Shown: positions 22,254 to 34,098, numbered from the stretch's first letter. The stretch is 64,000 nt of DNA from Sordaria brevicollis (GCA_033439795.1 JAUTDP010000009.1:1550001-1614000); one strand, 5' to 3'. Numbers and translations are program-made. Notes: a model not told the origin generated them from the letters alone.

Positions 22254-22557
22254 ATGGCAGTATGCGGTATAATAAGAAGGTAGAACGTAGTTCTTGAGAT
22301 TACATTCAAGAGGTTATTCGATGTTGTGTATACGGCGTGTGTGCACATGGGGAGATCAGGGGTATATGGTGTAGCATGGATCTAGGGTCAGGTACAGACA
22401 GACAGATAAGCGCTCAGCGGTACATAAAGTGTATGAAGTGTAATTTGACCGGAGAAGTAAACCGTTAATAAAAGTTATATTCCAACGTGATACGCGAATC
22501 AGAACGGTATCGAATTATGCAAGCTGATTTGCTTTGTCGTAGCGGAGGTGGTGGTGG

Positions 22558-22591
<34 letters not shown>

Positions 22592-22825
22592 AAGAAGAGG
22601 GTAGGTAAGGTGAATTTCCTTGTTGGGTTGAAAGTTGAGATAAAAGAAAATTTCTCCACAGTGACTCAAAAAATATCAAAACCCTGAGCTTGACCACCAC
22701 CAAACTTCGAGATTGCTCAGCAACATACTTGGCACCTTACAACATATCTACCATTCAAAATCCTCTGGCTCAATCAAAAAGCCCTTCATTTTGCCTCGTA
22801 ACTGAGAAGCGCCTGGAAATCTTGA
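22254..22825. other. Intergenic: kinase 3' flank / sua5 upstream
   Basis: 572 bp. It contains a TTG trinucleotide microsatellite and the sua5 leader, and no gene. Confidence 0.5.
22557..22590 (+). repeat. (TTG)n microsatellite
   Basis: About eleven uninterrupted TTG units follow a short GGT run in noncoding DNA between the kinase and sua5. It is likely to be polymorphic. Confidence 0.9.
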
Positions 22826-24397
22826 ATGAGGGGACCTATTTGCGCCAATATCAAAACCCTCACCACTACCCGATTCGGACGAGCTTCGCACATCTCACTC
22901 GCCTCAAAGTCCCAGCGACACCAATTTACTTCATATTCAACAACTAGACCAAAACATACAGCAGTGCCATTTACGGCACCAGCTCACACAACTTCCACAA
23001 TGAAAACTCGAATTCTCAAAGTCAAGGTCGACGACAGCAACATCCAAGCCCTCGGCCGCTGGAAGCAATCAGATACATCATCATCAAGTCAGCAAAATGA
23101 AATCAAAAACAACAACAACAACAACAACCTAAACACATGGGAAGTCCCAACCACATCAGACGCCCAAGATGAAGACATCATATCTCCCCTCCGCGAAGCA
23201 GCCCACCACCTGCGCACCACCGACATCCCCGTCGCTTTTCCCACCGAGACTGTCTACGGCCTAGGCGCCGACGCCACTCGCAGCGGCGCCGTCAAGGGCA
23301 TTTACCTGGCTAAAGGTCGACCAAGCGACAACCCCCTAATCGTTCACGTCTGCGATTTGAGCATGCTACGGTCCCTCATCTCACCTTCTACCTCCTCTTC
23401 TCCCTCTACCTCTTCTTCGGATGTGGACCCAATCCCCAAAATCTACCACCCCCTAATCACCCGCTTCTGGCCCGGCCCCTTAACCATCCTCCTCCCTAAC
23501 CCATCTTCTTCGCTTCTGGCGCCAGAAGTAACAGCCGGCCTCCCAACCTTCGGCTGCCGCATGCCCGCCTCCGCTTTGGCGCGCTCGCTAATCAGACTCA
23601 CCGGCGCCCCTCTCGCCGCCCCTTCCGCAAACGCCAGCACCAAACCCTCCCCCACCGCCGCGCAGCACGTGCTCGACGACTTGGCGGGGCGCATTGAGTT
23701 AATCTTGGACGGCGGGTCATGCAGCGTCGGCGTGGAGAGCACGGTGGTGGACGGGCTTTGCAACCCTCCCGTGGTGTTGAGACCCGGCGGCGTTAGTTTG
23801 GAGGATATCAGGTCTGTTCCGGGTTGGGAAGGGGTGGAGAAGGCGTATAAAGACCAGGCAGAGGTGGGGAGCAAAATGGCGCCTAGGGCTCCCGGGATGA
23901 AATATAAGCATTATAGTCCCAAGGCGAGGGTGGTGCTTTATGAGGCGGAGGGCGGGAGGGGGGAGGTGCCGGGAAGGGATGTGAGGGATGCGGTTGAGGC
24001 GCTTTCACTTGGGGCTGAGGAGAAGAAGAAGAAGAAGAAGAAGAAGGAAAAGACGGTGGCGGTTATAAGGACAGGGAGGTGGCCTGTTGCTGGGGGGTTG
24101 AGGAGCCAGGGGCTGGATGGTAGTGCTAAGGATAGTGAAGAGGTGGCTGAGATTGGGTTCGTGGTCAGGGAAGGGCAGTGGCTTGATGAGGACAACACCA
24201 CGGTGTTGGCGAGGCTCCTGGAAATTGACCTGGGCAATGATGTCAAGGGAGTGGCGCATGGCCTTTTTGCTGCTCTCCGAGAGCTGGACAGGCGCGGCGC
24301 GGATGTAATATTCGTGGAGGGTGTGAGCGACGGAGACGATATCGCGGCGGCGGTCATGAACAGGTTGAGGAAAGCAGCTTCCGATATTAGAATATAG
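22826..24397 (+). CDS. sua5: Threonylcarbamoyl-AMP synthase Sua5
   Basis: The open frame gives 523 aa from 22826, or 465 aa from a second in-frame Met at 23000. Sua5 makes threonylcarbamoyl-AMP from Thr, bicarbonate and ATP, the first step of tRNA t6A37 formation. The YrdC domain is clear: PVAFPTETVYGLGADATRSGAVKGIY, the KGRPSDNPLIVH substrate motif and the SANASTKPSPT segment, then a linker HYSPKARVVLYE and the C-terminal Sua5 domain. Low-complexity insertions are present: Asn-rich (near residue 95), Ser-rich within YrdC, and a run of Lys before KTVAV. The first 58 residues contain no Asp or Glu and many Arg/Lys/Ser/Thr, like a mitochondrial presequence. The second ATG has the better context (CCACAATGA). 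Confidence 0.93.
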   Translation: MRGPICANIKTLTTTRFGRASHISLASKSQRHQFTSYSTTRPKHTAVPFTAPAHTTSTMKTRILKVKVDDSNIQALGRWKQSDTSSSSQQNEIKNNNNNNNLNTWEVPTTSDAQDEDIISPLREAAHHLRTTDIPVAFPTETVYGLGADATRSGAVKGIYLAKGRPSDNPLIVHVCDLSMLRSLISPSTSSSPSTSSSDVDPIPKIYHPLITRFWPGPLTILLPNPSSSLLAPEVTAGLPTFGCRMPASALARSLIRLTGAPLAAPSANASTKPSPTAAQHVLDDLAGRIELILDGGSCSVGVESTVVDGLCNPPVVLRPGGVSLEDIRSVPGWEGVEKAYKDQAEVGSKMAPRAPGMKYKHYSPKARVVLYEAEGGRGEVPGRDVRDAVEALSLGAEEKKKKKKKKEKTVAVIRTGRWPVAGGLRSQGLDGSAKDSEEVAEIGFVVREGQWLDEDNTTVLARLLEIDLGNDVKGVAHGLFAALRELDRRGADVIFVEGVSDGDDIAAAVMNRLRKAASDIRI

Positions 24398-24641
24398 ACG
24401 GGTCAGGCCCCTATAGATCGCAAGAAAAGAAACTATAACTCCTGTTTTCTGCTAACCCAATCATCATTTGTTGGCCTTCCGTGTCTTTTTGTTTGATTCA
24501 TGTTTGGCCCATTACTTTGCTATAAGGAGGCCCTGCCAACACAAAGAGCCCAAGGATTCTTCGACGAACCTATAAGCCAACTTTATCTTCGTTACTTCCC
24601 ACTGCACGCCACTCCCGGTTATTACTTTCCAACATACGCCC
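24398..24641. other. Convergent 3' flanks of sua5 and zeta-COP
   Basis: 244 bp of noncoding sequence between the two stop codons. Confidence 0.5.
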
Positions 24642-25522
24642 TTACAGACCCTGACGAAGCCAGTCGGTAAGCTTGGCCTTGCCTAGTTGTGCCAAGTTGT
24701 TGACACCCTGCTCGGTAAAGGGGTCGAGACGGCTGAGGTTGACATCGGCAGGTGGCGCCTTGCTGCATCGTTGAATGATGATGGTAGGATCAGTCTCGAG
24801 AACAACGCCGTCGTCCACGATTTCGTCAATGGCGAGGGATACGAGGTCGTAGTTTTCAACTATCGTGCGCTTGTCGATCGATTGCCTGTGTAGAAGAAAG
24901 CCCACGTCAGCCAACCGTGTCCCATAACTAGCCAGTTCATATTTTCCAAAGGGTAACTCACTTGAAGAGCATATGCAAGCTGTCCCTAAGCGCCAAAAGC
25001 ACGTTATAGAGGAGAACCTCGTTCTCGTCCGCGCTACCAACGACGTAGATAGCAACATCTGACTCCATCTTGTAGAGCACCACCTTGTTGTCGTAGAGGA
25101 GGATATCGCCGGTCTGCTTTGCTGTCTTTTGAAGGAGACCCTTCTCGAAACGGGTCTGGGAGGTCTTGTCGGGATAGGGGTTCTGGGAAGCGCCTGACGA
25201 AGCTGTCGTGTAGTATATGCCCTGGTCAGCCTCTTGAAGATGCGACACCGAAAAGGGGGTAAAGGAGCGTCTATCGCATACCGAGTCCACCGGCCTGTCC
25301 TGATCCTGGGGCGCCAGCGGCGGCGTGAGGAGGAGTATAATACTTGGAGAATATCCGCGAGCCATCGTCACTGGAGAGAATGACTGTTTGGAAACTCAAT
25401 TGTCAACATTTGCTCGACATGGACATGGCGCGTATAAGCCGCGACCGGCTGGGGAACAGCATCATGTTGGCCTAGTGTGTACCTATAGCGTTGACGCTAT
25501 ACAGCGACATTCCTGGCGACAT
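24642..25522 (-). CDS. ret3: Coatomer subunit zeta (zeta-COP, Ret3)
   Basis: Exons are 25522-25483, 25383-25282, 25232-24962 and 24885-24642, giving 218 aa. Zeta-COP is the small adaptin-like subunit of the COPI coat in Golgi-to-ER transport. Its longin fold is recognisable from MSPGMSLYSVNAIVILSSDDGSRIFSKYY, then FEKGLLQKT, GDILLYDNKVVLYK and the strand-helix AIYVVGSADENEVLLYNVLLALRDSLHMLFK. The end is the SIDKRTIVENYDLVSLAIDEIVDDGVVLETDP block. The second intron needs an AAG acceptor (ending at 25233) to keep the frame, giving GGLEADQGIYY; the more obvious CAG twelve bases later breaks the frame. Total CDS length is a multiple of three and all other junctions are canonical. Confidence 0.93.
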
Positions 25523-26226
25523 CTTGACTGATTTATCTGGGGGTTCTCGTTGGCAGAATAATTGGGCGTCTCGGGACTGGGGAATCGGTTGGAAAAAGGT
25601 CGACGGCGAGGGGCAGTTTGAAGTTCGAGATGGGCGCAAGTGGAAGTGGGTAGGTAGGTAAGGTAAATAGTGAGTATTGGTAGCTTGACACTCGTAAGGT
25701 GCTAGGAAGTGCTAACAATGACAAGGCGGTATCGTTGCCCGCGAGTGTTCCTGTGGGGTGCAGTGTAAGCGGTCCCTGCCTGATGATGCCTCTGTGGCTT
25801 GAATCCAGAGCGAGCTCTCCAGTGGCCCCACACTACGAGGTACGTAGAGGTACCTAACGGTTCGAACTCAAAGCTGGCCTCGTCTCTTTTGGGATTGACA
25901 GGGGTTTTAATGGGCTAAACGCGACAACACCCCTGCAGACACGGGCGGCCGTGTAAAGTGCCTTTTATCGGAAACGCGTCCGGGTCTGTCGCGACTGTCT
26001 TTTTTTCGCTTTCCCCTCCTACTTACTTGACAAGACACAGGAACGTGATCCACCTTTTCGCCCTGTGAACACGCCTGCCGTCCTGCCAACCACCTTGCAA
26101 ATACAGAAGGAATTGGGAGCCACAACAACACTTACTCGACTCCATCGTCTCCATCCCAACTTCTGTGTTTTCGTAATCTCTTCTTTGGTTTTACTCCCGG
26201 TTCAGTCTCTATACACCAAGGAAAAG
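25523..26226. promoter_or_regulatory. Divergent promoter region zeta-COP / mcm4
   Basis: 704 bp between divergent start codons. It contains one perfect ACGCGT hexamer (listed separately) and pyrimidine-rich leader sequence before mcm4. Confidence 0.55.
25974..25979 (+). promoter_or_regulatory. ACGCGT (MCB-type) site upstream of mcm4
   Basis: A palindromic MluI cell-cycle box core lies about 250 bp upstream of the mcm4 ATG. In yeasts MBF binds ACGCGT to drive G1/S expression of replication genes. A single 6-bp match can occur by chance, so this is suggestive only. Confidence 0.4.
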
Positions 26227-29200
26227 ATGTCTTCCCCCGCAAAGCGCAGAACAACGAGGAGCTCTCAATCAGCGACTCCCCGCGCCACTCGTAGCTCGCA
26301 GGCTGGCCCTTCGAGCGCAACTCCTCGCCAGACTCGCGCATCCCAGCTCGCCTCCAGCCCCTTATTCTACGAGTCCTCGCCCTTGAGGCAGATGAGCAAT
26401 ACCCAGAGCACTGCCAACAACCAAGACAATCCGCCCAGCTCGCCTTTGCGCCAGCAGACAGAGACCCAGAGCGATGCTGACCGGACTCCGCGCGCAAACG
26501 GACGGAGCCAGTTGATTGGGGGTACGGTTATCATCAACCAAGAAGAGAATCACACTCGTACTCGATGCTGACCATATTTCATAGACTCGTCCCCCATTCG
26601 CTACGCCTCCAGCTCTAGCCCAGGCCGTCACCTTACCCAGCAGTCCGATCTCCGCAGTGAAAGCAGTCAACTCTTTGTCAGCTCGCAACGATCCGTTACT
26701 GGCAGATCCCGTCGAGGCGACATCAACGGCGACCCTCTCCGAACTCCCGCCCAGATTCCCCGCCGAATTATCCTCGACGACACCGGCCGTGTAGTCAGCG
26801 ATGCGCCTGGCTCCGATGCTCACTCCTTTGCCACCAACAACCCGAATACCTCCGAGGCAGATGCTCTTGGTGGACAAAGCCAAGGCCTTGTCTGGGGTAC
26901 AACTATTTCTCTCGACGATTCCTTCTCCGCCTTCAAGGACTTTCTCAGAAACTTCACAAGGAAATACCGAATGTGGGCAGATGGCGCCGATGAGGCCGAG
27001 ACAATCGGTCATCCTGAAGCGGATTCAAAGCCATACTGGGAGGCTCTGGAGAACATGCTGCTGCTTGGTACCAACAAGCTGTATCTGGACCTCCGCGATC
27101 TCAAGTCATATCCCCGCACCCTGAAGCTATGGCACCAAGCCCAGCACTATCCTACAGAAATTATTCCAGTCATGGACCAGTGCGTACATGATTGTATGAT
27201 GGAATTGGCGCAAAAGGAAATGGCCAGCCAGAGAGCATCCCAGCACTCCAGGCCCGCCCCAGGCGCCTCCCAGAGCTCCGAGATGAACTTCCCAAGCTCT
27301 GAAAGGAGCGAGGAACCATCCACTCCGCGCCCTGCCCAAACAGCGGCGCCTACCATCGAGGATCAAGTCAGTCAGATGGCGTATGTGGTCCGTCCATGGG
27401 GCCTCGACAAGATCACCAATCTTCGTGATCTCAACCCATCCGACATGGACAAGCTTGTGTCCATCAAGGGTCTCGTCATCAGAACCACGCCGGTTATTCC
27501 CGATATGAAGGATGCGTTCTTCAAGTGCAGTGTTTGCGGCCACTCCATAACCGTTCAATTGGATCGTGGCAAGATCCGTGAGCCTACAGAGTGTCCTCGC
27601 GCTCGCTGTGCTTCCAAGAACTCGATGCAAATCATCCACAACAGATGTGCCTTCGAGGACAAGCAAGTTATCAAGCTGCAAGAAACCCCGGACAACGTGC
27701 CTGCTGGTCAGACACCTCATTCGGTTTCTGTTTGCGTCTACAACGAGCTTGTGGATTTCTGCAAGGCCGGTGACCGAGTTGAGCTCACTGGTATCTTCAA
27801 GGTCACCCCCGTCCGTGTCAACCCGCGCATGAGGACTGTCAAGAGCGTACACAAGACATACGTTGACGTTGTCCATGTACAAAAGGTCGACAGGAAGAGG
27901 ATGGGGACTGATCCATCAACCCTCGACCTCGCTGAGGAAGAGGAAGCTCATGCCAATGGGCAGACCATGGACGAGGTCCGAAAGGTCTCTCCTGATGAGG
28001 AAGAAAGGATCAAGGAAACCGCCGCTCGGCCGGATATCTATGATCTCCTCTCACGATCACTGGCTCCATCAATCTACGAGATGGATGATGTGAAGAAGGG
28101 TATTCTCCTTCAACTGTTCGGAGGCACGAACAAGAACTTTGAGAAGGGTGGAAGCCCCAAATACCGTGGAGATATCAACGTTCTCCTTTGCGGTGACCCA
28201 TCCACTTCCAAGTCCCAGCTTCTCGCCTACGTCCACAGAATCGCCCCAAGAGGTGTTTACACAAGTGGCAAAGGCTCTTCGGCTGTCGGTCTTACAGCCT
28301 ATGTCACCCGTGATCCTGAGTCCCGCCAGCTCGTCCTCGAGTCCGGTGCCCTCGTCTTGTCCGACGGTGGTGTCTGCTGTATCGATGAGTTTGACAAGAT
28401 GAACGAATCGACCCGTTCCGTTCTCCACGAAGTCATGGAACAGCAGACCGTGTCCGTCGCCAAGGCCGGTATCATCACAACCCTCAACGCTCGCACATCT
28501 ATCCTTGCGTCTGCCAACCCCATCGGCAGCAGATACAACCCCGATCTTTCTGTGCCGCAAAACATCGACCTCCCGCCTACCCTTCTGTCCCGTTTCGATC
28601 TCGTCTACCTCATCCTCGATCGTGTCGACGAGAAGAACGACCAGCGTCTTGCCCGCCACTTGCTCTCTATGTACCTCGAGGACAAGCCCGAGAGTGCCCA
28701 GCAAGCCAACGACGTTCTTGTAAGTCATCTCAACCTCACGTCCGTCTATTCATGAAAACATGACTAACCAAATGCAAAAAGCCCGTCGAATTCCTAACCT
28801 CTTATATCTCCTACGCCCGCTCGCACATCCACCCGGCCCTCTCCCCCGAAGCCGGCCGCGAGCTCGTGGAAGCCTACGTCGACATGCGCAAGCTGGGCCA
28901 GGACGTACGCGCCGCTGAGAAGCGCATCACGGCCACCACGCGTCAGCTCGAGTCCATGATCCGTCTTTCCGAAGCGCACGCCAAGATGCGCCTGTCCGAG
29001 ACAGTTACGCGCGACGACGTCCGTGAGGCCGTGCGCCTCATCAAGTCTGCGCTCAAGACCGCCGCCACCGATAGCCAGGGCCGCATCGACATGAGTCTGC
29101 TGACGGAAGGCACGAGTGCCGCTGAGCGCCAGCGCAAGGCGGACATGAAGGATGCGGTTGTCCGGCTGCTGGATGAGTTGACCAGCGGCGGACAGGCGGT

Positions 29201-29363
29201 TAGGTACTCGGAGGTGGCGAGACGGTTGGGCGAGGGTGCTGGTGTCCAGGTTGAGCCGGCAGAGTTTGCGGAGGTTATGAGGGCGTTGGAAATGGAGGGT
29301 GCTGTCATGGTGACGGGCGAGGGTGCGAGAAAGAGCATAAGGAGGGTCACGGCCACTGTTTAA
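26227..29363 (+). CDS. mcm4: DNA replication licensing factor Mcm4
   Basis: Exons are 26227-26521, 26585-28719 and 28782-29363, giving 1003 aa. Mcm4 is a subunit of the MCM2-7 replicative helicase. The N-terminal ~200 residues are a Ser/Thr/Gln-rich tail with repeated SP/TP and SSP sites, the region phosphorylated by DDK and CDK in Mcm4 proteins. Then come the OB/zinc domain with CSVCGHS (about residue 413) and a later CPRARC, the AAA+ core with Walker A GDPSTSKSQ (about 635), Walker B CCIDEFDKM (about 697) and arginine finger SRFDL. A C-terminal winged-helix region (AVRYSEVARRLGEG) closes the protein. Both introns are short (63 and 62 bp) and canonical. The choice among Mcm2-7 rests on the YISYARSHIHPALSPEA and RRIILDDTGRVV-type segments and is confident. 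Confidence 0.96.
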
Positions 29364-29747
29364 GAGTCGAACGCCAGGATATGAGATTTGGATGATCTGG
29401 AAGAAAAAAAAGATTGGGATGAGATTTCAAAACGGATAGGATTCAGTCACGGGCACCCTCAAGTTGTCATAAGCTATTGTAGGGATAGGGATTCGGTATG
29501 CTTTTTTGTCGAATACCAAATGGTGTTTTGTGGATTGATCAACACTACTGATAAATTTTTACTTCATGTTAAGTGATCAAGACCTAATAACATTTTGCTT
29601 CTCCCACAAAGGTCACAGTGAAGTACGTAAGTAGGTATAAAGGGCCCCTGCAAAAGACATTGAACTAAACAAAAACAGACTCGGTATCATAAAGCTAAAA
29701 ACAAAACTCAAGCATCATTCGTCACGAAAAACTCGCCGAAAAACAAA
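29364..29747. other. Convergent 3' flanks of mcm4 and Pil1-like gene
   Basis: 384 bp, AT-richer than the neighbouring coding DNA. No gene is seen. Confidence 0.5.
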
Positions 29748-31070
29748 TCAAGCAGCAGTCATCATCTTGGTCTGCTCCTGACCACCAACACCACCTGTCG
29801 TAGTCGTAGTCGTCGTCTCAGTCCCAGTCAAGCTCGCACCATCTCCTCCGACTTCCTTCTCATTCAACAGCTGTTGCTGCTGCTGCACCGGAGGAACCTG
29901 TTGCTGCAATTGCTGCTGGTCACCTCCAGGAGCCCTGGGCTGCGCAGCCTGCGGCTGAGCGTGTTGAGTAGGAGGCGAGTTGGTAGTAACGTACTTGGCA
30001 TCCTCATCGGTCACACCCGCTCGCGCACCCGCACCCGTCAGCACAGACGTCGCCGTCGTGGTAGGTCTCCAATCCCTAAGATCGTCTTCGGCATCGTTGA
30101 GAATCTGTCTCGCTTGGCCGCCCTGGGTGTAAGGGATCGACGAGTCGCCGGGGACGATGGGGGTGTCGTCGAGCAAGTTGAGCAAGCGCAGGCCGTGGCG
30201 GGCGAGGATGATTTGCTTTTCGGCGCGCTCGATGGTCGCGAGGAACTCGGCGGTGTAGGCTTCTTTAAGTTTTTGACGGGTCTGTTATTCGTTTGCGTTT
30301 CGTTAGTAGGGAGAGAGAAAAAAGGAAAGAGAGTTAAGGGGAAAAAGGGGGTGGGAAGGACTAAGGAGGTAGGGGATGATGTGATGGAGGAAACACATAC
30401 GATATTCGTCAACTGCGCCTCAGCAACCAGATTCTCCGCCTCGGCCCTGACCAGCTCCTGCTCCAGAACTACGAGTCTTGTGCTCTCGGGCTCTTTCGAT
30501 TTCAGCTTGGTGATCTCGTCCGCGATCTTGTTCTTGCCGTCCCGCGACGGCTGCACGCTCTTCTCCGTGTTACGGATCGCCTTCAGCGTGCCGCGGCTCT
30601 CGTCCAGCGCGTGCGCGTAGTTGTCCTCCTGCTCGCCCAGCTCCGACAAAATCACCCCGACCTTGTCGCTGATGTCGTTGATCCCTTCGTCCGCCGTCTG
30701 CTCGCCCCATTCCGACAGCTGCTGGGCGATCGAGATGCGCTCCTTGGCGGCCGTTTCGTGCGCGGAGATGAGGTTGTTTTCGGACTTGATCAGCCGGTAG
30801 AGCTTCTTGGAGAGCTCGGGCTGGATGGTACCGCGCAGCGAGGAGAGGCTGAAGCCCCGCCGGGAACCGCCGTGGTGGTGAGAGGCGTTGCTGGCGGAAG
30901 AGCCGCCGCCGCTGCTCCGGTTATTGGAGCGGATGGAGAGTGCTCGGTTCCTAGGAGAGGGAAGAGGGTACTTTGTTAGTCACATGGTTGGTAAGAGTCG
31001 GTTAATGTTAAATGTGTTAGAGGTACCACAGGCTTGGAGAGCGGCCGCTGTCGATGCTCTTGCGGGACAT
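29748..31070 (-). CDS. pil1: Eisosome core component Pil1/Lsp1
   Basis: Exons are 31070-31027, 30950-30401 and 30281-29748, giving 375 aa. Pil1/Lsp1 proteins are BAR-domain proteins that polymerise under the plasma membrane to form eisosome furrows. The N-terminus (MSRKSIDSGRSPSLWNRALSI, then a Ser/Arg-rich stretch) and the core (RRGFSLSSLRGTIQPELSKKLYRLIKSENN, KERISIAQQLSEWGEQT) match the family. The long helical segment to RHGLRLLNLLDDTPIVPGD also matches. The C-terminal ~100 residues are disordered and Gln-rich, with an imperfect poly-Q and a poly-Thr stretch, and end in QTKMMTAA. The second intron (30282-30400) lies in the BAR helix and is phase 0. I cannot tell Pil1 from Lsp1; filamentous ascomycetes usually have PilA and PilB versions. 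Confidence 0.93.
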
Positions 31071-32490
31071 GGTGGTAGGTTGTTTGGATGCGTACGAGAA
31101 TTTTGGTGTAATTCAGGTTGACAGATAGCTGAGGTATGTGTGAGCTAACTTACATGATGTCTGACTGTTTCTATTGATGGAAAGTGGTATGAGTGTCGAG
31201 TTGACGCTGTTAGCTCTTTCTTGCGATTTGCTGCCTTTCTTTTGAAGGTAACTGCTTATTGCTGGCGTGTTGTGTGAGTGAGTGAATGTGAACTCGATAA
31301 GTATAGGTAGTCCGCGTATGGATGAAGTAGGAAAGAAGTGGTTCAGGTATAGGTGAAGGAAATAGCGTTGTATATGTTTGATCTTTTGTTCAACGGTTCC
31401 TGTGTAAGAGGCAGATGAGGTTATGGAGTTGATTGACGGCAAAGCAGGTCATCACAACTTTCTGCGTGCCACTCTTTCAGTAATCTCAAGCTCGACGTCA
31501 CTGGACCCCGATGAGGCTGAGGAAAGGCGATATAGAACCAAGGTAACCGATACGGCATAGACCCCGGTAAATCGTGAACTTTGCCGGCTTTGAACTTAAA
31601 GAATTGGCATAACACGCAAAACTGGAATGCTGAAGTGAACTGGAATGCATGCATACTGTGCATACAAAGTCGATCTTCACCTCTGGCTCTCCCCTCCCTC
31701 AGTCCCTTTTCTGTTGTCTCACTAGTTTCATGCATGTTTGTCACTGGACTACATGACCAGAGCCCAACATCGCCTTCATCTCGCACACTCGGCATGCTTC
31801 TCGACCTTAATAAAAAGGTGGTGTGGCTGTTGGCGTCATGGCTTGCGTGTTATTAAGTCCTCGAGACAAAGAGGTTGTGTGACGTCATATCCGAAGACCC
31901 TTGGCATCCGCTTTGGGATAGAACTCCACTTTCCGCAGCTCTTAGGTTCCCTTGCGAGGGCTTTGGGATATTACTTTTAAGAGTTTACATGTGTAGTGCA
32001 GTAGCGTAAAGGGTATCAAAACTACTGAATATGGGAAGTCTCCTACTGGTTGCCTGATTTGGTTATGACCTTCTGCTGTTTGTGAGACAATGTAAAGTCT
32101 GCAGTGGCTTTTGACTTGTGTTCAGCTAGTAGAACCACTTTGAAAGAGATCAACCCAACACTTCAGACACTTACTTAAGAAGCTTGAACATGACCCTCTG
32201 TCTAAGCTCGAGATAACAAACAGACACTCCTCGGATCGAGATCGCGTATGTACAATGGGCCAGGTCTTCCTAGAGGGGCTTTCTTACCATACCGACCGGG
32301 TGGACAGATTCGACAACGTCAACCGTTAGCAACGCTTACAGCTCTGCAACAGACTCCTCTTCACGCACACAAGATCTCGCTTCTTTCGATCCAATAAATA
32401 TCTGACCGCTGTAAGTATGGCAATGATACATTTATATAGGAAATTTTCACCCAACCCATATGTCTATAGTCCACACTCCTTTCTCCTGAC
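31071..32490. other. Intergenic: Pil1-like upstream region / ost1 3' flank
   Basis: 1.42 kb with no supported gene. A good donor (minus-strand GTAAGTTAGC near 31150) just upstream of the Pil1 start suggests a spliced 5' leader. The remainder shows no coding bias. Confidence 0.45.
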
Positions 32491-34098
32491 TCATTTCTTG
32501 GAAGTGAACTTAAGGTTCACCAGGCTGAGAAGCCAAAGGCTCACAAAGACAGCCATGGAGCTGCTGAACACCACCAGAGGCTTGCGCAGGACCGCAGACA
32601 TGGGGTAGTCATAGGTGACGGTAAGATCACGGTCTCTGAAGTCGTCGACCAAGTTGCGCCCCTTGATGATAAGGGCGGTGCGGCCAATGGTGTCCAAGAA
32701 AGTCTTGTGGATCTGAACGCCAGCTTCGGAAATCGAGGACTTGGGAATTCCAGTAGTCCATTTCACGTTCCTGCGAAAATCATCATTAGCAACTCGTTAG
32801 ACAGTCCTGGGGTAGGGAAAGCATACTCAGCTCCCTCGGGCAGGATCAAACGGACAACAACCTGCTCGTACTCGACACCCTCGGGCTGCTTGGGGCCTTC
32901 AAGGAAAGGGACATTCAGAACGAAGCCTCCAGTAGCGGTCTTGCGCAAAAAGTTCTTCGCATCCGAGTTCCAGCCAATGGTGAAGGGGTACTTCCAACCT
33001 CCGAACAACGGGTATCTGGGCTTGATCTCCAGCAGAGCCTCCCTCTTGTTGCTACGGAATCGGGACGTGGAAACGTTGCCAATCACGTCGGTATAGTAGG
33101 GGTCGGCGCTGCCAACGCGCAGGGGGAACTTCATCTCCTTGAGCGCATGAGTAACGGGGTTGTAGTATTGCTGCTGCTGCCACTTGACCCGGTTGAAGAG
33201 GGATGTCAAGTTGGCACCCCGGTGCTCCATATCGTAGCGCTCCTCGAATGCCACATTTCCACCCCAGTGGCTGACCTCAATGTCGCGCTCGAGCTTCGAA
33301 ACGTGGATCACGGGCTTGTTGAACTCGAACCGAACTTGGACAGGCTTGAGGGCGCCGGCAGGCTTCTCGTCAAAGGGACCATAGACAAGCTTGGATCCCT
33401 GCTTCTGAGGGAACTCCTTGACGTCTCCACTGCCAGGAAGCTTGGTGTAATCGGGGATGTTGGTCGAGGCGAACTTGACTTCGGTCTTTTGCTTGGATGT
33501 AATGTAAACCGAGGGGCAGTAGGCCGAGAAGGAGTACGAGAGGAATTGCTGATCCTCCTGCTTGATCGAGGCGGGGAGGGGCTTGTAGGCGTTCAGGAGG
33601 TAGTAGGTAATGCCCAAAGTCTGCTGCGCGCCGGGCGCGAGAGGCGTGGGCAACCGGATTCGAACATACTGGTTGGGACTGCGCAAAGAGGTTAGGGCGT
33701 GACTAGGAAAACGGGTGGACAACAATCACTAACCCGAAGGACTCGATCTCCATAGGCTCGACAACAAAGGGACCAGATTCGGCATTCTTGCGATCCCTGA
33801 CCTCCAAACCACCCAAGAGCGACAACTGTTCGTTCGTAAAAGGCACAAGGTAATCGGACTGCGCCTCCTTGTCGATGTTTTCTATTACGACATTGATGGA
33901 CTCCTTAACGTAGTTCTTCTCCAAGGACACGATGTGGACGAGGTTGACATTCTTGAAGACTTGGGGCGGCTTGACTGTTACTGGGGCAGCGGCGGCTTTC
34001 GAGGTGCCATGATGGTGATGGTGGTGTCCATGCGCCGAGCCAGTCGAAGCCAGCGACAGCAACGAGAGAAAGGCAGAGAAGACGACCGATGTCTTCAT
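32491..34098 (-). CDS. ost1: Oligosaccharyltransferase subunit Ost1 (ribophorin I)
   Basis: Exons are 34098-33734, 33678-32827 and 32770-32491, giving 498 aa. Ost1 is a luminal/single-pass subunit of the ER oligosaccharyltransferase that N-glycosylates nascent proteins. A signal peptide (MKTSVVFSAFLSLLSLASTGSA) is followed directly by an unusual GHHHHHHG stretch. Ribophorin I motifs follow: VFKNVNLVHIVSLEKNYVKE, the beta-domain VHVSKLERDIEVSHWGGNVAFEE, and SNKREALLEIKPRYPLFGGWKYPFTIGW. One C-terminal transmembrane segment (VVFSSSMAVFVSLWLLSLVN) ends in the basic tail LKFTSKK, whose KxK end is typical of ER residents. All splice junctions keep the frame. Confidence 0.95.
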
